This document shows positions 11,671 to 22,134 of a DNA stretch of 64,000 nucleotides, piece after piece. Position 1 is the stretch's first letter; every line of letters begins with the position of its first letter. Location of the stretch: NCBI RefSeq assembly GCF_015672735.1, contig NZ_JADABY010000063.1, forward strand, positions 16,314 through 80,313, in the 5' to 3' direction. Source of the stretch: Citrobacter sp. Res13-Sevr-PEB04-36 (GTDB lineage Bacteria > Pseudomonadota > Gammaproteobacteria > Enterobacterales > Enterobacteriaceae). Below the pieces are notes generated by a model. It was not told the DNA's origin, ran no database searches, and saw nothing but the letters and a program-made list of their open reading frames with translations. The position numbers were made by a program, and so were the translations under genes.

Positions 11671-12855
11671 ATGACAAATTCCTCTCAGGGACTTAGCCGA
11701 TCGCTGATCCTGCTCATGTCCATCGCCACGGGTCTCGCCGTCGCCAGTAACTATTACGCCCAGCCGCTGCTCGATACCATCGCGCGCAACTTCTCATTAT
11801 CTGCCAGTACCGCAGGCTTTATCGTCACCGCAGCACAGCTTGGCTACGCCGCGGGTCTGCTGTTTCTGGTGCCGCTTGGCGATATGTTTGAGCGTCGGGG
11901 GCTTATCGTGTCCATGACGTTGCTCGCTGCAGGCGGCATGTTGATTACCGCCAGCAGCCAGTCGCTGGGCATGCTGATCCTCGGCACCGCGCTGACCGGG
12001 CTGTTCTCCGTGGTAGCACAAATATTGGTTCCGCTGGCGGCCACGCTCGCCACACCGGACAAACGAGGTAAGGTCGTTGGCACCATTATGAGTGGTCTGC
12101 TGTTGGGGATTTTACTGGCCCGTACCGTGGCCGGGCTGCTGGCGAACCTCGGCGGCTGGCGCACGGTATTTTGGGTCGCCTCGGTGCTGATGGCGCTGAT
12201 GGCTATCGCGCTGTGGCGCGGCCTGCCGAAGATGAAATCAGAAACCCATCTCAACTATCCACAGTTGTTAGGCTCGGTCTTCAGCCTGTTTATCCACGAT
12301 AAACTGCTGCGTACCCGGGCGATGCTGGGCTGCCTGACGTTTGCCAACTTCAGTATTCTCTGGACATCAATGGCGTTTTTACTGGCGGCACCGCCGTTTA
12401 ACTATTCAGAAGGCATGATTGGCCTGTTTGGCCTGGCCGGTGCCGCCGGTGCGCTCGGCGCTCGTCCAGCAGGTGGATTTGCCGATAAGGGCAAATCCCA
12501 TCTCACCACGACATTAGGTCTGTTGTTACTGCTGCTCTCCTGGCTGGCAATCTGGTTGGGTCATACGTCAGTACCGATGCTGATAATTGGCATTCTGGTA
12601 CTGGATCTCACCGTTCAGGGCGTGCATATCACCAACCAGACGGTTATTTACCGCATTCACCCGGATGCGCGTAACCGACTGACCGCCGGCTATATGACCA
12701 GCTATTTTATTGGCGGGGCGGCAGGTTCACTGATTTCAGCCTCTGCCTGGCAGCATGCCGGCTGGGCTGGCGTTTGTCTGGCAGGTACGACCGTTGCCAT
12801 ACTCAACCTGCTGGTCTGGTGGCGAGGTTTTCACCGCCAGGAAGCCGTAAATTAA
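11671..12855 (+). CDS. ygaY: MFS transporter YgaY (intact)
   Basis: The 394-residue protein has about 12 hydrophobic segments and the MFS loop motif between helices 2 and 3 (PLGDMFERRGLI). It corresponds by position and sequence to ygaY, which is annotated as a pseudogene in E. coli K-12; here the reading frame is uninterrupted. I chose ATG 11671 (MTNSSQGLSRS); a TTG at 11638 would add 11 residues, and no strong ribosome site decides between them. The substrate is unknown. The family includes sugar and drug exporters. Confidence 0.82.
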   Translation: MTNSSQGLSRSLILLMSIATGLAVASNYYAQPLLDTIARNFSLSASTAGFIVTAAQLGYAAGLLFLVPLGDMFERRGLIVSMTLLAAGGMLITASSQSLGMLILGTALTGLFSVVAQILVPLAATLATPDKRGKVVGTIMSGLLLGILLARTVAGLLANLGGWRTVFWVASVLMALMAIALWRGLPKMKSETHLNYPQLLGSVFSLFIHDKLLRTRAMLGCLTFANFSILWTSMAFLLAAPPFNYSEGMIGLFGLAGAAGALGARPAGGFADKGKSHLTTTLGLLLLLLSWLAIWLGHTSVPMLIIGILVLDLTVQGVHITNQTVIYRIHPDARNRLTAGYMTSYFIGGAAGSLISASAWQHAGWAGVCLAGTTVAILNLLVWWRGFHRQEAVN

Positions 12856-12881
12856 GCGTATAGCGCGTGTTTGCCGCTGAT

Positions 12882-12909
12882 TGAGCTCCTCAGGGTGTTA
12901 AGGAGCTCA
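12882..12909. terminator. hairpin between ygaY and ygaZ
   Basis: TGAGCTCCT (12882-12890) and AGGAGCTCA (12901-12909) form a perfect 9-bp stem with a 10-base loop. There is no T-run, so it may be a factor-dependent terminator or a leader structure. Confidence 0.4.
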
Positions 12910-12977
12910 TCAGTCTGCTAAGGTTATAACTCATTGAGCCAGGTTATTTAAATTTCGGTAATGAAGCCTATAATCCT

Positions 12978-13715
12978 ATGGAAAGCCCTGTTCCCCAGTC
13001 AGACCCCAGCCCGGCAACGTTCACGGAAGGATTCAAAGACAGCCTGCCGATCGTCATCAGCTATATTCCTGTCGCTTTTGCATTTGGTCTCAATGCCACT
13101 CGCCTGGGCTTTACGCCCGTCGAAAGCGTCTTTTTCTCCTGTATTATCTATGCCGGCGCCAGCCAGTTCGTCATCACTACCATGCTTGCCGCAGGCAGTT
13201 CGCTGTGGGTCGCCGCGCTCACTGTGATGGCCATGGACGTGCGCCATGTATTGTATGGTCCCTCCCTGCGTAGCCGCATAGCCCAACGACTCAATAAACC
13301 TAAAAGCGCATTATGGGCCTTTGGCCTCACTGATGAAGTGTTTGCCGCTGCAACGGCGAAGCTGGTACGGGATAATCGTCGCTGGAGCGAGAACTGGATG
13401 ATGGGGATCGCACTATGTGCCTGGATTTCATGGGTATTCGGTACGATTATTGGCGCGTTCTCCGGCAGTGGCTTACTGAAGGATTTTCCGGCGGTCGAAG
13501 CGGCGCTGGGTTTTATGCTCCCGGCGCTGTTTATGAGTTTTCTGCTCGCGTCATTTCAGCGTAAACAGGCGCTGTGCGTTACGGCGGCGCTCGCTGGAGC
13601 AATGGCGGGCGTGACGTTATTTTCCATCCCTGCAGCCATACTCGCAGGTATTGTCTGCGGCTGCCTGACGGCGCTTATCCAGTCATTCTGGCAGGGAGGA
13701 CCTGATGAGTTATGA
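12978..13715 (+). CDS. ygaZ: L-valine exporter subunit YgaZ (AzlC family)
   Basis: YgaZ with YgaH forms an inner-membrane exporter of L-valine (and methionine in E. coli). The 245-residue protein equals the E. coli length and shows the AzlC motifs [17 protein letters not shown] and [13 protein letters not shown] plus several membrane helices. It overlaps ygaH by 11 bases. In E. coli expression depends on Lrp. It lies just upstream of mprA in the same direction. Confidence 0.94.
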   Translation: MESPVPQSDPSPATFTEGFKDSLPIVISYIPVAFAFGLNATRLGFTPVESVFFSCIIYAGASQFVITTMLAAGSSLWVAALTVMAMDVRHVLYGPSLRSRIAQRLNKPKSALWAFGLTDEVFAAATAKLVRDNRRWSENWMMGIALCAWISWVFGTIIGAFSGSGLLKDFPAVEAALGFMLPALFMSFLLASFQRKQALCVTAALAGAMAGVTLFSIPAAILAGIVCGCLTALIQSFWQGGPDEL

Positions 13716-14040
13716 GGTTCTGCTGCTTGGTCTGCTGGTCGGCTGCGTCAATTACTGCTTTCGTTATTTGCCGCTGCGTCTGGGGGTGGGAAATGTTCGC
13801 CCGACAAAACGCGGCGCAACCGGCATATTACTCGACACCATTGGCATTGCATCAATTTGCGCCCTGCTGGTGGTGTCTACCGCACCAGAAATTATGCACG
13901 ACGCACGTCGGTTTGTGCCAACACTGGTGGGGTTTGTTGTACTGGGCGCAAGCTATTTTAAGACCCGCAGCATCATCATTCCGACATTGCTGAGTGCTCT
14001 GGGCTACGGATTAGCCTGGAAAATGTGGGTTGTTTTATAG
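13705..14040 (+). CDS. ygaH: L-valine exporter subunit YgaH (AzlD family)
   Basis: This 111-residue membrane protein is the small partner of YgaZ. Three to four hydrophobic segments cover most of its length, with the family stretch [11 protein letters not shown] near the N-terminus. Its ATG lies within the end of ygaZ and is preceded by GGGAGGA, so translation is probably coupled. The 90-bp gap to mprA carries the mprA promoter. Confidence 0.93.
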   Translation: MSYEVLLLGLLVGCVNYCFRYLPLRLGVGNVRPTKRGATGILLDTIGIASICALLVVSTAPEIMHDARRFVPTLVGFVVLGASYFKTRSIIIPTLLSALGYGLAWKMWVVL

Positions 14041-14071
14041 GTGAAAATAATCATTTTAAATAAATAATACA

Positions 14072-14100
14072 TTTACTTTATTTGTCACTGTCGTTACTAT
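14072..14100 (+). promoter_or_regulatory. mprA-emrAB promoter and MprA operator region
   Basis: TTTACT (14072-14077) and TACTAT (14095-14100) are spaced by 17 bp upstream of mprA. In E. coli MprA binds over this promoter. The spacer TTATTTGTCACTGTCGT is where the operator is expected. Confidence 0.6.
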
Positions 14101-14130
14101 ATCGGCTGAAATTAATGAGGTTATACCCAA

Positions 14131-14661
14131 ATGGATAGTTCGTTTACGCCCATTGAACAAATGCTAAAATTTCGCGCCAGCCGCTACGAAGAGTTCCCGT
14201 ACCAGGAAGTTCTTCTGACTCGTCTTTGCATGCACATGCAGGGCAAGCTGCTGGAAAACCGCAATAAAATGCTGAAAGCTCAAGGGATTAACGAGACGTT
14301 GTTTATGGCGTTGATTACGCTGGAGTCTCAGGAAAACCACAGTATTCAGCCTTCTGAACTGAGTTGCGCACTGGGTTCGTCGCGGACTAACGCCACGCGT
14401 ATCGCGGATGAGTTAGAAAAACGTGGCTGGATCGAACGTCGTGAAAGCGATAACGATCGCCGCTGCCTGCATCTGCAACTGACCGAGAAAGGCCATGCAT
14501 TCTTGCAAGAGGTATTACCGCCTCAGCATAACTGTCTGCATCAGCTCTGGTCGTCTCTTAGCACCACTGAAAAAGAACAGCTTGAGCACATCACCCGTAA
14601 GCTTCTGACCCGTCTTGATCAGATGGAGCAGGATGGCACGGTACTCGAAGCGCTGCGTTAA
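14131..14661 (+). CDS. mprA: MarR-family repressor MprA (EmrR)
   Basis: MprA represses emrAB and is released by uncouplers, nalidixic acid and salicylate-like compounds. The 176-residue protein has the MarR winged helix, with the recognition helix in [22 protein letters not shown] and the wing [19 protein letters not shown]. It equals the E. coli length. A hairpin lies between it and emrA, allowing differential expression inside the operon. Confidence 0.95.
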   Translation: MDSSFTPIEQMLKFRASRYEEFPYQEVLLTRLCMHMQGKLLENRNKMLKAQGINETLFMALITLESQENHSIQPSELSCALGSSRTNATRIADELEKRGWIERRESDNDRRCLHLQLTEKGHAFLQEVLPPQHNCLHQLWSSLSTTEKEQLEHITRKLLTRLDQMEQDGTVLEALR

Positions 14662-14707
14662 CGCGCCGACTCGCTCAAAAATCCAGATTGATAAATGAAA
14701 AACCGAC

Positions 14708-14733
14708 AGGCCAGCAGGTCACCCTGCTGGCCT
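14708..14733 (+). terminator. hairpin between mprA and emrA
   Basis: A perfect 11-bp stem AGGCCAGCAGG/CCTGCTGGCCT with a 4-base loop is followed by TTCTG. It is probably a partial terminator that lowers emrAB expression relative to mprA (inference). Confidence 0.65.
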
Positions 14734-14790
14734 TTCTGATAAACAGGTCGGCTCAGCCGATGAGAAAAAAATAAGATCGTGGAGAACAAC

Positions 14791-15963
14791 ATGAGCGCAA
14801 ATGCGGAGACTCAAACCCCGCAGCAACCGGTCAGGAAGAATGGTAAACGTAAAAGTATGCTGCTGCTTCTGACCTTGCTCTTTATTATCATTGCCGTGGC
14901 CTATGGGATTTATTGGTTTTTAGTACTGCGTCATGTCGAAGAGACAGACGATGCGTACGTGGCAGGGAACCAGGTTCAAATCATGGCGCAGGTATCAGGC
15001 AGCGTGACGAAAGTCTGGGCTGATAACACTGACTATGTCAAACAAGGCGACGTGCTGGTGACCCTCGACCAGACGGACGCTAAGCAGGCGCTTGAAAAAG
15101 CCAAAACGGCGCTGGCCTCCAGCGTGCGCCAGACGCACCAGTTGATGATCAACAGCAAGCAGCTTCAGGCCAGCATTGAGGTGCAGAAAACCGCCCTGGC
15201 GCAGGCGCAAAGTGACTTTAATCGCCGTGTCCCGTTGGGGAACGCTAACCTGATCGGTCGCGAAGAACTGCAACATGCGCGTGATGCCGTTGCCAGCGCG
15301 CAGGCTCAGCTTGATGTCGCAATACAGCAATATAACGCCAACCAGGCGATGATCCTCGGCAGTAAGCTGGAAGACCAGCCTGCCGTGCAACAAGCGGCCA
15401 CTGAAGTGCGTAATGCCTGGCTGGCGCTGGAACGTACTAAAATTGTCAGCCCGATGACCGGCTACGTGTCCCGTCGTGCCGTGCAACCTGGCGCGCAGAT
15501 TAGCCCAACCACACCGCTGATGGCCGTTGTCCCTGCCACCAACCTGTGGGTGGACGCCAACTTCAAAGAAACCCAGCTCGCGCATATGCGCATCGGCCAA
15601 CCGGCAACGGTGATCAGTGATATTTACGGCGATGACGTGAAATACACCGGTAAGGTTGTCGGACTCGATATGGGGACCGGTAGCGCCTTCTCTCTGCTGC
15701 CAGCACAAAACGCGACTGGTAACTGGATCAAAGTCGTCCAGCGTCTGCCCGTACGTATAGAGCTGGATGCCCAACAGCTGGCGCAACATCCTCTGCGCAT
15801 TGGGCTGTCTACGCTGGTAACGGTCGATACCCAAAATCGTGACGGACAAATTCTGGCAAGCCAGGTGCGTACAACACCGGTTGCAGAAAGTAATGCTCGA
15901 GAAATCAACCTTGCTCCGGTCAATAAAATGATCGAAGAGATCGTGCGGGCCAACGCGGGCTAA
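14791..15963 (+). CDS. emrA: multidrug efflux membrane-fusion protein EmrA
   Basis: EmrA bridges the EmrB pump and TolC across the periplasm. The 390-residue protein has one N-terminal membrane anchor (about residues 24-46), a lipoyl/barrel-sandwich segment around VSGSVTKVWADNTDYVKQGDVLV, a long alpha-helical hairpin (about 100-200) and a beta-barrel domain. The ATG at 14791 is chosen because GTGGAG precedes it and the product matches E. coli EmrA (MSANAETQTPQQPV). emrB follows after 16 bases. Confidence 0.95.
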   Translation: MSANAETQTPQQPVRKNGKRKSMLLLLTLLFIIIAVAYGIYWFLVLRHVEETDDAYVAGNQVQIMAQVSGSVTKVWADNTDYVKQGDVLVTLDQTDAKQALEKAKTALASSVRQTHQLMINSKQLQASIEVQKTALAQAQSDFNRRVPLGNANLIGREELQHARDAVASAQAQLDVAIQQYNANQAMILGSKLEDQPAVQQAATEVRNAWLALERTKIVSPMTGYVSRRAVQPGAQISPTTPLMAVVPATNLWVDANFKETQLAHMRIGQPATVISDIYGDDVKYTGKVVGLDMGTGSAFSLLPAQNATGNWIKVVQRLPVRIELDAQQLAQHPLRIGLSTLVTVDTQNRDGQILASQVRTTPVAESNAREINLAPVNKMIEEIVRANAG

Positions 15964-15979
15964 TTCAAAGGTGCGTGTG

Positions 15980-17518
15980 ATGCAACAGCAAAAACCGCTG
16001 GAAGGCGCGCAGCTCGTCATTATGACGATCGCGCTGTCACTGGCGACATTCATGCAGGTGCTGGACTCCACCATTGCTAACGTGGCGATCCCCACTATTG
16101 CCGGGAACCTCGGCTCTTCACTGAGCCAGGGGACCTGGGTGATCACCTCTTTCGGGGTGGCGAATGCTATCTCCATTCCGATCACCGGCTGGCTGGCCAA
16201 ACGCTTTGGTGAAGTAAAGCTGTTCATGTGGTCCACCATCGGCTTTGTCATTGCGTCATGGGCGTGTGGGATGTCCAACAGCCTGACCATGCTGATTTTC
16301 TTCCGCGTGATTCAGGGGATTGTCGCCGGTCCATTAATTCCGCTTTCGCAAAGCCTGTTACTGAATAACTATCCTCCCGCCAAACGGTCCATCGCCCTCG
16401 CGCTGTGGTCAATGACGGTGATTGTCGCCCCTATTTGTGGCCCGATTCTTGGGGGCTATATCAGCGACAACTATCACTGGGGCTGGATATTCTTCATTAA
16501 CGTGCCGATCGGGGCGGTGGTGGTGTTGATGACACTGCAAACTCTGCGTGGCCGGGAAACTCGCACCGAACAGCGGCGCATTGACGCCATTGGTCTGGCG
16601 CTGTTGGTCATCGGTATCGGCAGTTTGCAGATTATGCTTGATCGCGGTAAAGAGCTGGACTGGTTCGCCTCGCAGGAAATTATTATCCTGACTGTCGTCG
16701 CCGTGGTGGCCATCAGCTTCCTGATTGTCTGGGAGCTTACCGACGATAACCCGATTGTCGATCTCTCGCTGTTTAAGTCGCGAAACTTTACCATCGGCTG
16801 CCTGTGTATCAGCCTGGCCTATATGCTCTACTTTGGCGCTATCGTTCTGCTGCCGCAGTTGTTGCAAGAGGTCTACGGATACACAGCGACCTGGGCAGGT
16901 CTGGCCTCCGCGCCGGTGGGGATAATCCCGGTGATCCTGTCGCCGATTATCGGTCGTTTCGCCCACAAACTGGATATGCGTCGGCTGGTCACGTTTAGTT
17001 TTATTATGTATGCCGTCTGTTTCTACTGGCGCGCATGGACGTTCGAACCCGGTATGGATTTTGGCGCATCGGCCTGGCCGCAATTTATTCAGGGGTTCGC
17101 CGTGGCCTGCTTCTTCATGCCACTGACCACCATCACGCTGTCTGGCTTACCGCCTGAGCGTCTGGCGGCGGCGTCAAGCTTGTCTAACTTTACGCGAACG
17201 CTGGCAGGTTCAATCGGCACATCGATTACCACAACGATGTGGACTAGCCGTGAGTCGTTGCATCACGCGCAGTTGACGGAGTCAGTAAACCCCTACAACC
17301 CTAATGCACAGGCGATGTATAGCCAGTTGCAGGATCTTGGGATGACCCAGCAGCAGGCCTCCGGCTGGCTGGCGCAGCAAATTACCAACCAGGGTCTGAT
17401 AATTTCCGCCAACGAAATCTTCTGGATGTCGGCGGGGATATTCATCCTACTGCTCAGCCTGGTGTGGTTCGCCAAACCGCCATTCGGTGCGGGCGGCGGC
17501 GGCGGCGGCGCGCACTAA
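15980..17518 (+). CDS. emrB: multidrug efflux MFS transporter EmrB (DHA2 family)
   Basis: EmrB is a 14-helix proton-driven exporter of hydrophobic toxins such as CCCP and nalidixic acid. The 512 residues equal E. coli EmrB. The antiporter motif C region is at ALWSMTVIVAPICGPILGG and the early acidic segment at MQVLDSTIANVAIPTI. The C-terminus ends in a run of glycines before AH, also as in E. coli. A strong terminator follows at 17527-17552. Confidence 0.96.
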   Translation: MQQQKPLEGAQLVIMTIALSLATFMQVLDSTIANVAIPTIAGNLGSSLSQGTWVITSFGVANAISIPITGWLAKRFGEVKLFMWSTIGFVIASWACGMSNSLTMLIFFRVIQGIVAGPLIPLSQSLLLNNYPPAKRSIALALWSMTVIVAPICGPILGGYISDNYHWGWIFFINVPIGAVVVLMTLQTLRGRETRTEQRRIDAIGLALLVIGIGSLQIMLDRGKELDWFASQEIIILTVVAVVAISFLIVWELTDDNPIVDLSLFKSRNFTIGCLCISLAYMLYFGAIVLLPQLLQEVYGYTATWAGLASAPVGIIPVILSPIIGRFAHKLDMRRLVTFSFIMYAVCFYWRAWTFEPGMDFGASAWPQFIQGFAVACFFMPLTTITLSGLPPERLAAASSLSNFTRTLAGSIGTSITTTMWTSRESLHHAQLTESVNPYNPNAQAMYSQLQDLGMTQQQASGWLAQQITNQGLIISANEIFWMSAGIFILLLSLVWFAKPPFGAGGGGGGAH

Positions 17519-17526
17519 GACAGCGC

Positions 17527-17552
17527 AAAAAGGGATCTGCGGATCCCTTTTT
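17527..17552. terminator. bidirectional terminator emrB/porin
   Basis: An 11-bp stem AAAAAGGGATC/GATCCCTTTTT with loop TGCG. It gives a U-run in either direction and so serves both convergent genes. Confidence 0.88.
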
Positions 17553-17565
17553 ATTAGACTTGCGA

Positions 17566-18936
17566 TCAAAAGTAATATTTGAATCTCAGACGTCCGCCGT
17601 AACGCGCATCTTCACTGCTGTTGCCATTATGCGGATCGGCCTCAACCCATGAAGCATAGGCACCGAGATAAATATTAAAGTTTTTCATATCCATCACGTT
17701 GGGGAATAAATATGAAGCATGGATGGTGTGGATATCATAATTGCCTGGATCGGTGATCCAGCAATCATCATCACACACAGCATCAATATTAGTTGCGTTG
17801 AATGCTTCAATTTTATTATGTGCATAGATGTAACCCAGCTCAAAACGATGCCATAACGCATTTACCCCAGCGGTAAAGTCGGTTTCATCGGTCGCATCCA
17901 TATACGCTGTGTTGAGGTTAATGACTGCGCCCTCTTCCGGATCGGTTTTTTGTCCATCCCAGGTCATGGTAAAACCATAACCCGTACGATCTGACTGATC
18001 GATCCACTTGCCGTTATCGTAATAGCCATAGGCATTATTCACGACGTTACTTTCCATTGCCAGCGCTGTGGAGAAGCGGCCATTTTGCCAGGCGATAACC
18101 GGTCGAATATAGGCCACATTTTTATCACTGGTTAAATCCATGCCGTGATACTGCTTCTCGGAGAACAACGTGCTGCCATTTTCAAGCAGTGTGTTCACTT
18201 CAAAATACCAGTTATCGAGGGTTTTACTCAGCAGGAAGTTTCCGCCGCTGTCGCTACGACCACGCCCCTCTTTCATCATATAGATGTAGCCATAGCCATC
18301 GCTATAGAGGTCATTCGCCGTGTTTCCCGAGTATTCTACAAAGGTATCCTGATTCAGCGGGAACATGTCGTAGGCTTCAAAGCGCCCGACCTTAATTTTC
18401 CAGTCATTCTCACGCCCAAAGAAGAAGACCGCATCATCGAGATTCATTTTGCCGGTCAGATCAGCCAGCGGCTGGACCGAGAAACCGGCGAAGTTACCGT
18501 TGTTCAGCCGCTGGTAGCCATCAAATCCCAGCAGCAGACGTCCGTTGATATCCCAGCGTTCATTGGTTCCCGGTGCCCAGTCTTTGTTGGCGGAGGTGCG
18601 CGTCGAGGTCAGGCTACCGGAACGACTGGCAGCATCCATATTAAATTCAACATCACCGTAGAATTTAATATCGCTGAATCCGGATAACGTCAGTTTCGGT
18701 GGATTTGCGTCTACCGTGACAGGTTCAGCTGATTCAACGTTGATCGTTGGCACCGCTGCTACCTGTTGTTGTTGTAGTAACTGGATCTGCGACTCAGCAT
18801 TCACCGCCCGCTTTTCAGCACTAATAACTCGCTGCTCCAGTTCAGCCAAACGTTGCTCAATCGTGCTGTTATTTGCTGCCCACAGGTTTTGAGATAAGCA
18901 AGCCCCGATCATCAGCGCCAAATATTTCACTTTCAT
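17566..18936 (-). CDS. RafY/ScrY-like outer-membrane carbohydrate porin
   Basis: The 456-residue protein has a signal peptide (MKVKYLALMIGACLSQNLWA), then a coiled-coil segment (about residues 22-60, STIEQRLAELEQRVISAEKR) like that of ScrY. The rest is a beta-rich barrel ending with the aromatic terminal strand YGGRLRFKYYF typical of porins. The body resembles the RafY glycoporin family more than LamB, a family call made by eye. It stands alone, with no sugar transport or hydrolase gene beside it, and is absent from this locus in E. coli K-12. It probably passes oligosaccharides; the substrate is unknown. Confidence 0.72.
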   Translation of the reverse strand: MKVKYLALMIGACLSQNLWAANNSTIEQRLAELEQRVISAEKRAVNAESQIQLLQQQQVAAVPTINVESAEPVTVDANPPKLTLSGFSDIKFYGDVEFNMDAASRSGSLTSTRTSANKDWAPGTNERWDINGRLLLGFDGYQRLNNGNFAGFSVQPLADLTGKMNLDDAVFFFGRENDWKIKVGRFEAYDMFPLNQDTFVEYSGNTANDLYSDGYGYIYMMKEGRGRSDSGGNFLLSKTLDNWYFEVNTLLENGSTLFSEKQYHGMDLTSDKNVAYIRPVIAWQNGRFSTALAMESNVVNNAYGYYDNGKWIDQSDRTGYGFTMTWDGQKTDPEEGAVINLNTAYMDATDETDFTAGVNALWHRFELGYIYAHNKIEAFNATNIDAVCDDDCWITDPGNYDIHTIHASYLFPNVMDMKNFNIYLGAYASWVEADPHNGNSSEDARYGGRLRFKYYF

Positions 18937-19176
18937 TTTTCATCCCTAAAGTTAAATGTATACCTGATAAGTTTTGATAAAAATCTCATCCACCGGCTAT
19001 AAAGAGAGTCTTGTTATTACCCGGTTATCTGGTGCATTCCATTATGTTTTTCTATTAATTATTTATGTTTTTTAATTTATGTGATCAATGCGATCCAGAA
19101 GCATTAATTACGCGTTTCTTTCTGTTTACCAGATCACATTTATTGTTTGAGCGATTATCGACTAATGATTCAAAAC

Positions 19177-19303
19177 TATACCCTAAATAATTCGAGTTGC
19201 TTAAAGGCGGCAAGGGAGTGAGTCCCCAGGAGCATAGATAACTATGTGACTGGGGTGAGCGAGCGTAGCCAACACATAAGCAACTTGAAGTATGACGGGT
19301 ATA
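19177..19303. repeat. ERIC element (full length, 127 bp)
   Basis: It has canonical ends TATACCC...TTCGAGTTGC and GCAACTTGAAGTATG...GGGTATA and the central palindrome TCCCCAGGAGCATAG...CTATGTGACTGGGG. The 127-bp length is that of a complete ERIC sequence. It lies between the porin gene and the luxS terminator. Confidence 0.93.
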
Positions 19304-19344
19304 TATTTCCTCAAGAAATATAATAGTTATGGCTTATATTAAGG

Positions 19345-19374
19345 AATAAAAAACCCCGGCTATAAACCGGGGTT
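19345..19374 (-). terminator. luxS terminator
   Basis: On the minus strand the stem AACCCCGG/CCGGGGTT with a 7-base loop is followed by TTTTATTCC, a standard intrinsic terminator just after the luxS stop codon. Confidence 0.85.
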
Positions 19375-19406
19375 GATTTAAATACTGGAACAACTAATTA
19401 GCTAAA

Positions 19407-19922
19407 CTAAATATGTAATTCCTGCAATTTCTCTTTTGGCAGCGCCAGCTCTTCATTGCTGTTAACGCGCACGTCGTGTTCCAGGATATGACGGGCAATA
19501 TCCTGCGCTTCGCTGAGAGAGTGCATCTGATAAGTACCGCACTGGTAAACGTTCAGTTCCGGGATCTGATTTTGATCCTGCACTTTCAGCACGTCAGCCA
19601 TCGCCGCTTTCCAGGCATCAGCCACACGCTGCTCGTCCGGCGTACCAATCAGGCTCATATAGAAGCCCGTACGGCAACCCATTGGGGAGATATCGATAAT
19701 CTCCACACCATTACCGTTGAGGTGGTTACGCATAAACCCAGCGAACAGGTGTTCCAGTGTATGGATCCCTTTCTCAGGCATCACTTCTTTGTTCGGAATG
19801 CAGAAACGCAGATCAAACACGGTGATGGCGTCGCCATGTGGGGTGTTCATCGTTTTTGCAACCCGGACTGCGGGAGCTTCCATCCGGGTGTGATCGACAG
19901 TAAAACTATCTAACAACGGCAT
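19407..19922 (-). CDS. luxS: S-ribosylhomocysteine lyase LuxS
   Basis: LuxS cleaves S-ribosylhomocysteine to homocysteine and DPD, the precursor of autoinducer-2. The 171-residue protein has the metal-binding motif HTLEH (His54, His58), a metal-ligand cysteine (about Cys128, YQCGTYQ) and the catalytic cysteine in MGCRTGFY (about Cys83). The sRNA gene micA lies upstream on the other strand, opposite the luxS leader. The order luxS-micA-gshA is conserved in enterobacteria. Confidence 0.97.
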   Translation of the reverse strand: MPLLDSFTVDHTRMEAPAVRVAKTMNTPHGDAITVFDLRFCIPNKEVMPEKGIHTLEHLFAGFMRNHLNGNGVEIIDISPMGCRTGFYMSLIGTPDEQRVADAWKAAMADVLKVQDQNQIPELNVYQCGTYQMHSLSEAQDIARHILEHDVRVNSNEELALPKEKLQELHI

Positions 19923-19956
19923 TTAGCCACCTCCGATAAATTTTTTTAAAATAATC

Positions 19957-19984
19957 TGAACTCTTTGTTCCGGTGCGAGTCTGA
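19957..19984 (+). promoter_or_regulatory. sigma-E promoter of micA
   Basis: TGAACTC (19957-19963, consensus GGAACTT) and TCTGA (19980-19984) are spaced by 16 bp and lie 6 bp before the first base of MicA. This matches the sigma-E (RpoE) promoter of E. coli micA. Confidence 0.75.
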
Positions 19985-19990
19985 GTATAT

Positions 19991-20063
19991 GAAAGACGCG
20001 CATTTGTTATCATCATCCCTGTTTTCAGAGATGAAATTTTGGCCACTCCCGAGTGGCCTTTTT
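19991..20063 (+). ncRNA. micA: MicA small regulatory RNA
   Basis: MicA is a roughly 73-nt Hfq-dependent RNA made under envelope stress that represses ompA and other outer-membrane mRNAs through its 5' end. The 5' segment GAAAGACGCGCATTTGTTAT is the same as in E. coli, followed by a middle hairpin (CATCCCT...AGAGATG) and a terminator hairpin GGCCACTC/GAGTGGCC with five T residues. It is encoded between luxS and gshA and is antisense to the luxS leader. Confidence 0.95.
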
Positions 20064-20071
20064 CTTTTGGA

Positions 20072-21655
<1,584 letters not shown>

Positions 21656-21705
21656 TTAATTAGCATAATGGTATTGGTTACCCTACAGGCTATTCCACAA
21701 CACAA

Positions 21706-22134
21706 TTAGTGCCACCACATAATGCCCTGCGTCGTAACCGCTGCGACCACAACATAACGCAACGCTTTGCCAAGACATAAAAAAAAGAGTACTGGCCCCC
21801 ACGAGATGCGCATCCACCCCGCTAGCAGGCACAGCAAATCACCTACCACCGGCATCCAGCTTAATAATAGTGTGACAGCGCCATAGCGCCGCAGCCAACC
21901 CGTCGCTTTTTCTTGCCATCGTGACGTTTTACGCAACGGGAAGAAACGCCCAAGGATAACGTTAGTTAACCCTCCAAGGCTATTACCCATTGTTGCTGTT
22001 AAGACTAAGACCCAAGGATGACTCACCCCGGAAATCAGCAGAGCCACTAAAACAACTTCAGAATTTCCGGGCAACAGCGTAGCACTGAGGAAACTGCTGG
22101 CAAACAGTGACAGGAGTGACAGTCCATCACTCAC
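21706..22134 (-). CDS. yqaA: YqaA family inner-membrane protein (SNARE-associated/DedA-like)
   Basis: The 142-residue membrane protein matches E. coli YqaA, a short relative of the DedA/VTT superfamily. The motif GNSLGGLTNVILGRFFPLRKTSRWQEKA and a later SWMPVVGDLLCLLAGWMRI re-entrant-like segment are present, and four hydrophobic stretches are visible. The function is unproven. It overlaps the end of yqaB by 4 bases, so the two are co-translated. Confidence 0.92.
   Translation of the reverse strand: MSDGLSLLSLFASSFLSATLLPGNSEVVLVALLISGVSHPWVLVLTATMGNSLGGLTNVILGRFFPLRKTSRWQEKATGWLRRYGAVTLLLSWMPVVGDLLCLLAGWMRISWGPVLFFLCLGKALRYVVVAAVTTQGIMWWH

Larger units (their letters stand above)
18937..19406. 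other. porin-luxS intergenic region
   Basis: This 470-bp gap holds the porin promoter region (AT-rich, with CRP half-site-like TGTGATCAATGCGATC at 19080 and AAATGTGATCT on the reverse strand near 19131-19140), an ERIC element (19177-19303) and the luxS terminator. No gene is evident. CRP control of the porin is only a possibility, as both sites have poor second arms. Confidence 0.55.

Noticed and set aside
14995..16290. 431-codon open frame antisense to emrA/emrB
   Set aside because: Shadow of the real genes; His/Arg-rich translation with no domain and no promoter or ribosome site.
19080..19140. CRP sites for the RafY-like porin
   Set aside because: Only one good half-site in each candidate; mentioned as a possibility but not called as a feature.
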